A stretch of 5,155 bases of DNA from contig JAKAGC010000366.1 of NCBI GenBank assembly GCA_021817755.1, positions 1-5,155 of the forward strand, written 5' to 3'. Below, one piece after another: positions 1 through 5,155 of this stretch (position 1 is its first letter; every line of letters begins with the position of its first letter). Position numbers and translations under genes: made by a program. Under the pieces are notes generated by a model. It did not search any database. It was given only the letters and a program-made list of their open reading frames with translations, and was not told where the DNA came from. The stretch is from Acidobacteriota bacterium (lineage in GTDB: Bacteria; Acidobacteriota; Aminicenantia; UBA2199).

Positions 1-2
1 AA

Positions 3-1985
3 CAATTATCCCATATGTTTGAGTTATTTTACCAACCGGAATCTTTTTATGAAAATAAATCGAAAGGGACTGGGATTGGTTTGGCGTTGACTCGTGAATT
101 AGTGGAATTGCATCATGGAGATATAGGAGTACGCAGTATTGTGGGTAAGGGTGCAGAATTTGTTTTTCATATTCCTCTTGGGAGAAATCATCTCAAACCG
201 GAAGAGATTCTAGATATAGCCCAACCACAGGAGGTTCGGAAAGAGGATAAACCGTGTAATGGGAAAAATCCGGAAAAGAAAATGATACCGGTAATACCGG
301 ATGATGTGAATTCGGAATCATTAGTACAGATTCCTGAAATTTCCGTTGAAAATGAACAAGCGTTAATTTTAATAGTGGAAGATAATAATGAATTACGTGG
401 TTACCTGAGTTCTTCTTTTGGGCAAGCTTACAGAGTAATCGAAGCAGTTAACGGTAAAGACGGATGGGAAAAAGCAGTTCAAACAATCCCGGATATGATT
501 ATTTCGGATGTGGCCATGCCGGAAATGGATGGGTTCGAACTTTGTAGGAGTATAAAAAAGGATCCGCGAACTTCTCATATTCCTATGATTTTATTAACAG
601 TACATGCTTCTCATGAACAAGTACTTGAAGGGCTTCGAATTGGTGCGGATGATTATATTCAAAAACCGTTTAGTATGGAAATACTATGGGCTCGTGTAAA
701 AAACCTGATCGAATTGCGGAGACAATTTCAGGAGCGTATAAAAAACCGGATGTCTCTTCAACCGGAACAAATTCTGGTTTCGCCTCTGGATGAAGATTTT
801 TATGAGGAATTAAAATCAGTGATCGAAAAACATATTTCGGATGTGGAGTTTAATGTGGAGTATCTGGCGGATATACTTAAAATGGGACGTACCACACTGT
901 ATCGTAAGATTCTTGCATTGACAGGTGAAACACCCAACCAGTTTATCCGTTCTTACCGGTTGCACAGGGGAGCAAAACTTCTGGAAGCAAGAGTGGGGAA
1001 TGTATCCGAAGTGGCAAACATGGTTGGATTCTCAAATCCTGGATATTTTGCTCACTGTTTCAAAGAAAAATACTATATCTCACCATCTGTTAAGAATATT
1101 TTCCAGGTGGATACGGATAAAAATATCATTCAAATGGATGAGTTATTAAAATTAGATGAAAAATCATCAGCTACGAAGGAAACAGGAAAAAACGGGAATA
1201 AACCGGATTCCTCAGAACATATGGTATATAGAGAACAGGAACTGGTTCTGATTGTGGAAGACAGTGCGGATGTATGCGATTTCATACGAGAACCGCTTGA
1301 AAAACTTTATAATGTTGAAATTGCACATGATGGAATAAAGGGTTTCGATTGTGCACAAAGCCTTATTCCTGATTTAATAATAAGTGATGTGATGATGCCC
1401 GGGATGGATGGTTTCGAATTAAGCCGTCGTTTAAAAATAAATGTAGCCACCTGTCATATTCCAATAATACTTCTAACCGCAAGAGCTTCGGAAAAAGATA
1501 TATTGAAGGGATTCGAAACAGGCGTGGATGATTACATTACCAAACCATTTAACACAGATATATTAATGGCGCGTATTGGGAATATTTTACGCCTGAGAAC
1601 TTATTTACAAGATTCAAGGAAAAGAGAACTCAGGCTGGAACCAGTAAATGTAACTGTTTCTTCCATGGATGAGACATTTATGGAAGAAGTAAACCGCTGC
1701 ATCGAGGAGAATTTATCGGATTTCGATTTTAATGTAGAAGTTCTTGCCGATAAGTTATTGGTTGGACGGTCGACATTATATCGTAAGGTTCTTGCCTTAA
1801 CAGGGGAAAACCCGACCCGTTATATTCGATCTTATCGACTCAACAAGGCTGCAAAAATGCTTATGGAAAAAGACTGCTCCATTACGGATATTGCTTTTGA
1901 TGTAGGATTTTCCAGTACATCCTATTTTACGAAGTGCTTCAAGGAGATGTTTCACCGGTTGCCGTCAGGGTTTGTGGATTCGTAA
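3..1985 (+). CDS. Hybrid histidine kinase with duplicated receiver-AraC output (5' partial)
   Basis: This is the C-terminal part of a hybrid two-component sensor kinase. The frame is open to the left edge, so the ATG at 15 is internal and the sensor, dimerisation and most of the ATPase domain lie upstream. Numbering from that ATG, residues 1-9 resemble the kinase F box and residues 18-56 carry the G2 box (GTGIGLAL) and the end of the HATPase fold. A charged linker (57-114) follows. Receiver 1 (about 116-237) has acidic pair E122/D123, phosphoacceptor D165, T195 and K217. An AraC-type helix-turn-helix domain spans about 258-358. After a hydrophilic linker (359-408), receiver 2 (about 409-530) has E415/D416, D458, T488 and K510, and a second AraC domain spans about 551-652. 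All key receiver residues are intact. By family knowledge, signal sensing leads to phosphotransfer onto the receivers and DNA binding by the AraC domains. The signal and target genes cannot be read here. One receiver-AraC unit is the usual arrangement, so two is odd. Confidence 0.93.
   Translation, partial: QLSHMFELFYQPESFYENKSKGTGIGLALTRELVELHHGDIGVRSIVGKGAEFVFHIPLGRNHLKPEEILDIAQPQEVRKEDKPCNGKNPEKKMIPVIPDDVNSESLVQIPEISVENEQALILIVEDNNELRGYLSSSFGQAYRVIEAVNGKDGWEKAVQTIPDMIISDVAMPEMDGFELCRSIKKDPRTSHIPMILLTVHASHEQVLEGLRIGADDYIQKPFSMEILWARVKNLIELRRQFQERIKNRMSLQPEQILVSPLDEDFYEELKSVIEKHISDVEFNVEYLADILKMGRTTLYRKILALTGETPNQFIRSYRLHRGAKLLEARVGNVSEVANMVGFSNPGYFAHCFKEKYYISPSVKNIFQVDTDKNIIQMDELLKLDEKSSATKETGKNGNKPDSSEHMVYREQELVLIVEDSADVCDFIREPLEKLYNVEIAHDGIKGFDCAQSLIPDLIISDVMMPGMDGFELSRRLKINVATCHIPIILLTARASEKDILKGFETGVDDYITKPFNTDILMARIGNILRLRTYLQDSRKRELRLEPVNVTVSSMDETFMEEVNRCIEENLSDFDFNVEVLADKLLVGRSTLYRKVLALTGENPTRYIRSYRLNKAAKMLMEKDCSITDIAFDVGFSSTSYFTKCFKEMFHRLPSGFVDS
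360..1088 (+). repeat. Internal tandem duplication, copy 1 (receiver + AraC domain)
   Basis: This segment encodes residues 116-358 of the hybrid kinase, numbered from the ATG at 15. It aligns without any gap to residues 409-651 at a constant offset of 293 residues. My hand count gives about 116 of 243 identical residues (about 48%). The strongest matches are around the phosphoacceptor (IISDV, MDGFEL) and in the first AraC helices (GR-T-LYRK, ALTGE, IRSYRL). Its receiver has the less usual TVH after the conserved strand, where copy 2 has the typical TAR. Confidence 0.85.
1239..1967 (+). repeat. Internal tandem duplication, copy 2 (receiver + AraC domain)
   Basis: This segment encodes residues 409-651 of the hybrid kinase and is the second receiver-AraC unit. 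It keeps the full receiver signature (E415, D416, D458, T488, K510). Its second AraC helix-turn-helix (ITDIAFDVGFSSTSYFTKCF) is closer to the family consensus than copy 1. The copies are separated by a 50-residue hydrophilic linker (359-408). At about 48% identity by hand count, the duplication is old rather than recent. Confidence 0.85.
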
Positions 1986-2083
1986 TCAGAGTTATTCGAG
2001 TATTTAAGGTTATCCCATTTGACGGAACCAATCTATAAGTCAAACCTATAGCTTATGAATCGATCTCTTAGGATGAAGACCTC

Positions 2084-3049
2084 TTAAAATTTCTTTTTAT
2101 AAATATGACAGTAAGGGGTTCCATGTTTTTTTTCATAATAGTCCTGGTGGTAGTTTTCCGCTTTCCAGAATGTTGAAGCCGGAGCCAGACGTGTAGCCAC
2201 TTTATAACCTTTGGATTTAAGGATATCGATTAATTTCTGTGCGGTTTCTTTTTGCTGTTCATTCAGATAGAAAATTTCAGATCTGTATTGTTCCCCAATA
2301 TCGGGGCCCTGTCCATTTACTTGAGTGGGATCGTGAGTTTCAAAAAAGAGTTTCGCCAGATATTCATAAGAGATCTGAGAAGGATCGAATATAACTTCGA
2401 TCGCTTCTGCGTGGCCTGTCGTACCTGAACAAACATCCTGGTAAGAAGGATTCATGGTATGCCCACCTGTATATCCTACAAATGTATCCAGTACACCCGG
2501 TTTATTTTGGAAATGGTACTGAGTTCCCCAGAAGCAACCGGAAGCAAATATGGCACGCTGTGTTTTTTCGATGGGGATAAAATTAAGAGAGATGGAATTC
2601 ACGCAATGGCGGGTATTTTTTTTGGTGAAACCTTCTCCTAAAAACACATGGCCGAGGTGACCATCGCAATTGGCACACCGGATTTCGGTACGAATTCCAT
2701 CAGGGTCCGGAATACGTTTTACTGCTCCGTATATTTCTTCATCGAAACTGGGCCAACCGCACCCTGAATCGAATTTATCTTCTGAGCGATAAAGCGGTGC
2801 TCCGCATTGTTTACAGGTATAATACCCTTTGGTTTTATTATTATAATAGGCACCTGAGAAAGGGGGTTCTGTTCCTTTATGAATAATCACTCGTTCTTCT
2901 TCGGGTGTTAATTTTTTAGTGTTCATTTTTTTTTCTTCCTCCTTACCATCGATGAGGGTCAATGATGCAGTGACTAATACGATTAATGTTGAAATCAGAA
3001 TTATCGCAATCTTACGATTTTTATCTTTAAGAACCGTTCCCGGTTTCAT
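2084..3049 (-). CDS. msrBA: Fused peptide methionine sulfoxide reductase MsrB-MsrA, membrane-anchored or exported
   Basis: This bifunctional repair enzyme reduces both stereoisomers of methionine sulfoxide in proteins: MsrB acts on the R form and MsrA on the S form. The product is 321 residues. Residues 13-31 form a hydrophobic segment after K10/R12/K13, with no lipobox cysteine, so it is a membrane anchor or signal peptide. The MsrB domain (about 46-158) has zinc cysteines C79/C82 and C125/C128, the GWPSF motif (98-102) with a candidate resolving C97, and the catalytic cysteine C149 in RHCVNS. The MsrA domain (about 165-316) has catalytic C172 in GCFWG, plus E215 (GHAE), D250 and Y255 (QYRS), matching the known active site. 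C314 near the end is a candidate resolving cysteine. The start at 3049 is supported by AAGGAG eight bases upstream. A second in-frame ATG at 2926 (codon 42) also has a strong Shine-Dalgarno. The gene converges on the kinase gene and is divergent from the Fe-S protein gene. Confidence 0.96.
   Translation of the reverse strand: MKPGTVLKDKNRKIAIILISTLIVLVTASLTLIDGKEEEKKMNTKKLTPEEERVIIHKGTEPPFSGAYYNNKTKGYYTCKQCGAPLYRSEDKFDSGCGWPSFDEEIYGAVKRIPDPDGIRTEIRCANCDGHLGHVFLGEGFTKKNTRHCVNSISLNFIPIEKTQRAIFASGCFWGTQYHFQNKPGVLDTFVGYTGGHTMNPSYQDVCSGTTGHAEAIEVIFDPSQISYEYLAKLFFETHDPTQVNGQGPDIGEQYRSEIFYLNEQQKETAQKLIDILKSKGYKVATRLAPASTFWKAENYHQDYYEKKHGTPYCHIYKKKF
2938..2944 (-). promoter_or_regulatory. Internal Shine-Dalgarno before a second in-frame msrBA start
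   Basis: On the minus strand this reads AAGGAGG, followed by an A-rich 11-base spacer and an ATG at 2926. That ATG is codon 42 of the frame, and use of it gives a 280-residue protein beginning just before the MsrB domain and lacking the hydrophobic segment. The motif lies in codons for K-E-E in a charged linker, so it could be chance. Its strength equals that of the upstream site. Confidence 0.5.
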
Positions 3050-3057
3050 TTTTCATA

Positions 3058-3063
3058 CTCCTT
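3058..3063 (-). promoter_or_regulatory. Ribosome binding site for full-length msrBA
   Basis: On the minus strand this reads AAGGAG, with an 8-base spacer to the ATG at 3049, which is near ideal. A competing out-of-frame ATG at 3056 lies only one base from the motif and is too close to use it. This supports the start that includes the hydrophobic N-terminus. Confidence 0.75.
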
Positions 3064-3271
3064 CCCAGTTAAAGATGTTTCAACTAGTATTGAAAACACT
3101 ACCTTTAATTGGGAGAATATAATGTATATAATTTCATTGATTTTCAATATAATTTTAGAAATAAAAATATTCCTGAAATCAGTTATTTTTTTTAATCAAA
3201 CTTTTTTTGAATCGATATTTAAATACCATCAAAGGGAAATATGTGGAAATATATGTCAATTTTATAAAAAA

Positions 3272-3281
3272 TTCCCGGGAA
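3272..3281. promoter_or_regulatory. Palindrome TTCCCGGGAA, possible operator
   Basis: This perfect 10-bp inverted repeat is the most GC-rich spot in the AT-rich divergent region, about 70 bases before the Fe-S protein start. The symmetry extends outward if one extra A is bulged (AAATTCCC against GGGAAATTT). It has no run of T after it, so it does not look like a terminator. A dimeric regulator could bind here, but I do not recognise the site as that of a known regulator. Confidence 0.3.
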
Positions 3282-3332
3282 ATTTGATTATTAAATAATA
3301 GTGTGGTATTAATAAATGTTTAAATTATTTAC

Positions 3333-3337
3333 AGGAG
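3333..3337 (+). promoter_or_regulatory. Ribosome binding site deciding the Fe-S protein start
   Basis: AGGAG lies six bases before the ATG at 3344. An in-frame TTG at 3338 directly abuts this motif and so cannot be the start that uses it. The ATG at 3344 is therefore chosen, giving 359 residues. Confidence 0.8.
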
Positions 3338-3343
3338 TTGAGA

Positions 3344-4423
3344 ATGAGCAGTGTTTACAAACGATTGGCTGAGATATTGGATAGAATCCCTAACGGTTAC
3401 CCGGCAACCGAGAGCGGGGTGGAGTTGCATATACTTGAAAAATTGTTCTCCCAGGAAGAAGCAGAGCTAACTTGTTTTCTTGAACTTGAAGGGCTGTCGC
3501 CCCAGGTAATCGCTCAACGGGTGGGTTGGGATGAATCCAAAACGTTTATGATGTTAAAATCATTGGTAAAGAAAGGGTTAATTCAAGCTGAGCGTGGACA
3601 AGGGACATTAAATTTCAAACTGATACCCTTTGTAATTGGGATATATGAAAATCAGAATGGGAAAATGGATGAGGAGTTTGTATTCTTATTTGAAAGATAT
3701 TATAAAGAAGGGCTGCATAAAGTAATGGATATTAAACCTGCGATTAGCCGGGTAATCGCAATTAATGCCGTGATTCCCATGAATGTGGAAGTAATGCCGT
3801 ATGAAAGTGCTTCCTATTATATCGAGAATGCAAAGGATTGGGGTGTAATCCCGTGCATATGCCGCCAGCAAAAACGGATGCTTGGTGAAGGGTGCCGGCA
3901 TACTTCGGAGAATTGCCTTGTTTTTTCCTCCAGGCCTGGGGTTTTTGAAAAGGCAAAGGATATCCGCGCTTTGAGTAAAGAAGAAGCCCTTGATTTACTT
4001 AAAAAAGCTGGTGAAGAGGGATTGGTTCATACGGTAAAGAATTACCAAAACGGTGTGGATTTTATTTGTAATTGTTGTTCTTGCTCTTGTGCAATTCTTC
4101 GTGGAATTTCGGAATATGGCCATTTGAATGCTGTTGGGAAATCGGGTTATGTTGTATCAATAGATGAAGGCCTGTGTACTGGGTGCTCGATTTGCGTAGA
4201 TCGATGCCAATTTAAAGCGCTTCAGATCGTAGATGGGGTATGTAAAAAAGATGAATCGCGTTGTTTCGGCTGTGGTGTTTGTGTGTTAACCTGTCCCACA
4301 CAGGCTCTTTCTCTTATTTCTCGACCGAATGAAACAATCGATCCTTTGTCTATTACAGAAAAGGATTGGCAAGAAAAACGTGCGGTTGGAAGGAACGATT
4401 TTATTCAGGATAACAGTAAATAA
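3344..4423 (+). CDS. Winged-helix-like / cysteine-rich / double [4Fe-4S] ferredoxin protein
   Basis: This 359-residue soluble protein has three parts. Residues about 25-100 look like a winged helix-turn-helix (SPQVIAQRVGWDESKTFMML, then VKKGLI and a GQGT wing). A central cysteine-rich region has C171-x-C173-R, C184 and C191, then a dense cluster C242-x-CC-x-C-x-C (242-249). Two ferredoxin motifs end the protein: C278/C281/C284/C288 and C307/C310/C313/C317. The second motif ends in the usual CP. The first ends in CQ. There are 19 cysteines in total (by hand count) and no membrane segment or signal peptide. Two [4Fe-4S] clusters are strongly implied, and the central cysteines could hold a further cluster or a metal. 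I recall similar proteins (YPAT-SGVE near the start, IPCICR, CNCC) in anaerobes, annotated only as 4Fe-4S binding proteins; their role is unknown to me. It could be an electron carrier or a redox-sensing regulator. It is divergent from msrBA and is followed 117 bases later by the barrel gene. Confidence 0.88.
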   Translation: MSSVYKRLAEILDRIPNGYPATESGVELHILEKLFSQEEAELTCFLELEGLSPQVIAQRVGWDESKTFMMLKSLVKKGLIQAERGQGTLNFKLIPFVIGIYENQNGKMDEEFVFLFERYYKEGLHKVMDIKPAISRVIAINAVIPMNVEVMPYESASYYIENAKDWGVIPCICRQQKRMLGEGCRHTSENCLVFSSRPGVFEKAKDIRALSKEEALDLLKKAGEEGLVHTVKNYQNGVDFICNCCSCSCAILRGISEYGHLNAVGKSGYVVSIDEGLCTGCSICVDRCQFKALQIVDGVCKKDESRCFGCGVCVLTCPTQALSLISRPNETIDPLSITEKDWQEKRAVGRNDFIQDNSK

Positions 4424-4472
4424 TGGATTCAATGTTAAAGCGAAGGTCATATATTATGAATAGAGTATATAG

Positions 4473-4482
4473 CGATATATCG
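4473..4482. repeat. Short palindrome CGATATATCG in the gap before the barrel gene
   Basis: This perfect 10-bp inverted repeat lies between the Fe-S protein gene and the barrel gene. A pyrimidine-rich stretch (4487-4500) follows a few bases later. The stem is too short and AT-rich to be a convincing intrinsic terminator. It could be an operator near the downstream promoter, or chance in AT-rich DNA. Confidence 0.2.
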
Positions 4483-4510
4483 GATACTTTTCTTTTTCTT
4501 GCTATTCCAT

Positions 4511-4516
4511 TATAAT
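4511..4516 (+). promoter_or_regulatory. Possible -10 element of the barrel protein gene
   Basis: This is a perfect TATAAT. The hexamer 17 bases upstream (4488-4493, TTTTCT) matches the -35 consensus poorly. If real, transcription would start near 4523 and leave a very short leader, just enough to hold the ribosome binding site. It would make the barrel gene independent of the Fe-S gene. Confidence 0.3.
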
Positions 4517-4525
4517 TGTAAATAT

Positions 4526-4531
4526 AGGAGG
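4526..4531 (+). promoter_or_regulatory. Ribosome binding site of the barrel protein gene
   Basis: AGGAGG lies nine bases before the ATG at 4541. It is a near-perfect Shine-Dalgarno and fixes the start at the head of the signal peptide. Confidence 0.85.
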
Positions 4532-4540
4532 TTCTGAAAT

Positions 4541-5155
4541 ATGAAAAAAGCAACGGTTTTATTGTTTGTGTTATTAGCGGGTGTGTATGCGTACGGATTT
4601 GCAGAAGGTGGACATTGGGAAATCGGGGGTCATTATTCCTATTGGTCTATAGATGTTATCAGTTCCTGGGCCGAGGATAACCTGGTATCTGAATTCGATG
4701 ATTTTGATCCCAAAAAAGGGAAACTTGATTTTGATTCTCATGGAAATAACTATGGAATTGAATTACGTTATTTCCCTAAAGGGAAAAACGGATCGTTTTC
4801 TATCGGGTTTTCATATGAACGTAATAATTTTCTTTCGGATGTAACCGGGACTTACACGGAATCGGATGGTAATGGGAACCAGGCTAAGGTGGAAGCAGAT
4901 GGTACTATCAATTTGTACCCGCATTCATTTAATGTAAACCTCCGGTGGGAAATCGCACCGCGTGCGCGTATTCATCCCTATATCGGATTGGGTTTCGGTT
5001 TTGGTGTACAGGATGGAAAATACGTACTCCATACCAAAACCACTACTTATTACCAGGGTAATACGCAGATAAGTGAGTCGATTGAAGAGAAAACATTAAA
5101 GCAGGTTTTAGATGAACTCAAGGAAGAAGGAAATGAATTCCCTGTGGGTTTTTTC
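4541..5155 (+). CDS. Secreted outer-membrane beta-barrel-type protein (3' partial)
   Basis: The frame is open for 205 codons to the right edge of the window without a stop. Residues 1-21 form a typical signal peptide: MKK, then a hydrophobic core (residues 4-17), with likely cleavage after A21 (GFA, then EGG) or A17. The mature part has alternating aromatic and polar strands typical of small outer-membrane barrels: HWEIGGHYSYWS, YGIELRYFP, FSIGFSYERN, HSFNVNLRWE and the glycine-rich PYIGLGFGFG. The RIHPYIGLGFGFG segment resembles the conserved strand of OmpA/OMP_b-brl-like porin families. Between strands lie acidic stretches (residues about 46-64) and, near the edge, a long hydrophilic and probably helical insert (SESIEEKTLKQVLDELKEEG). 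It probably sits in the outer membrane. The exact role is not readable, and the missing C-terminus prevents a check for a terminal aromatic residue. A strong Shine-Dalgarno supports the start. Confidence 0.85.
   Translation, partial: MKKATVLLFVLLAGVYAYGFAEGGHWEIGGHYSYWSIDVISSWAEDNLVSEFDDFDPKKGKLDFDSHGNNYGIELRYFPKGKNGSFSIGFSYERNNFLSDVTGTYTESDGNGNQAKVEADGTINLYPHSFNVNLRWEIAPRARIHPYIGLGFGFGVQDGKYVLHTKTTTYYQGNTQISESIEEKTLKQVLDELKEEGNEFPVGFF

Larger units (their letters stand above)
3050..3343. other. Divergent AT-rich intergenic region between msrBA and the Fe-S protein gene
   Basis: About 290 bases lie between two divergent starts, so promoters for both genes should be here. The region is strongly AT-rich, with many TATAAT-like strings (for example 3118-3123 and 3148-3153 on the plus strand). 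None has a good -35 element at 16-18 bases, so I do not name a promoter. It holds a perfect 10-bp palindrome at 3272-3281 and an imperfect direct repeat, GGAAATATGT (3235-3244) next to GGAAATATATGT (3245-3256). I see no convincing gene or structured RNA. Confidence 0.6.

Noticed and set aside
925..1149. A 74-codon plus-strand frame inside the kinase gene.
   Set aside because: It lies wholly within the well-supported AraC domain coding region in another frame and shows no family features.
1986..2083. Search for a bidirectional terminator between the converging kinase and msrBA genes.
   Set aside because: Only weak pairings (such as ATAAG with CTTAT) are present, with long loops and no T run. 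I do not call a terminator.
3118..3153. TATAAT-like strings as promoters in the divergent region.
   Set aside because: In such AT-rich DNA these occur by chance, and none has a good -35 element at the right spacing on the plus strand.
3686..3956. Two minus-strand frames opposite the Fe-S protein gene.
   Set aside because: They are shadows of the cysteine-rich coding region, have no ribosome sites and no recognisable motifs.
4471..4500. Palindrome followed by a pyrimidine-rich stretch as an intrinsic terminator for the Fe-S gene.
   Set aside because: The stem is short and AT-rich, has essentially no loop, and the T stretch is interrupted and offset.
4423..4515. A 30-codon frame starting at an ATG that overlaps the Fe-S gene stop (TAATG).
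   Set aside because: It has no Shine-Dalgarno, no recognisable features, and its end overlaps the likely -10 element of the next gene. Coupled translation is possible but unsupported.

Overview
The window (about 40% G+C by eye) carries four protein-coding genes, two of them cut by the window edges. I see no mobile element, CRISPR array, tRNA or rRNA. A secreted outer-membrane-type beta-barrel protein and a hybrid sensor kinase with AraC-type output domains point to a Gram-negative-like bacterium. A cysteine-rich, poly-[4Fe-4S] ferredoxin-like protein suggests an anaerobe or microaerophile. Kinases with AraC outputs are best known from Bacteroidota, but the starts here have strong Shine-Dalgarno motifs (AAGGAG, AGGAG, AGGAGG), which Bacteroidota usually lack. 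I therefore lean to another anaerobic Gram-negative phylum, such as an Aminicenantes/Acidobacteriota-like, KSB1-like or spirochaete-like lineage. This placement is inference and weak.

Layout: (1) positions 3-1985, plus strand: the 3' part of a hybrid histidine kinase. The end of its ATPase domain is followed by receiver-AraC-receiver-AraC. The two receiver-AraC units align without a gap over 243 residues, so they are an internal tandem duplication. (2) Positions 1986-2083: a short convergent gap with no convincing terminator. (3) Positions 2084-3049, minus strand: a fused methionine sulfoxide reductase, MsrB then MsrA, with an N-terminal hydrophobic segment. A second in-frame ATG at codon 42, with its own strong Shine-Dalgarno, could give a cytoplasmic form. 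(4) Positions 3050-3343: an AT-rich divergent intergenic region with a 10-bp perfect palindrome. (5) Positions 3344-4423, plus strand: a protein with an N-terminal winged-helix-like region, a central cysteine-rich region and two C-terminal [4Fe-4S] ferredoxin motifs. (6) Positions 4541-5155, plus strand: the 5' part of a secreted beta-barrel protein that runs off the window end.

The two middle genes are divergent, share one regulatory region and both suggest redox biology: repair of oxidised methionine, and an Fe-S protein with a possible DNA-binding head. It is plausible, but not shown, that the Fe-S protein senses redox state and acts on the shared region. The kinase and the barrel protein have no evident functional link to them.
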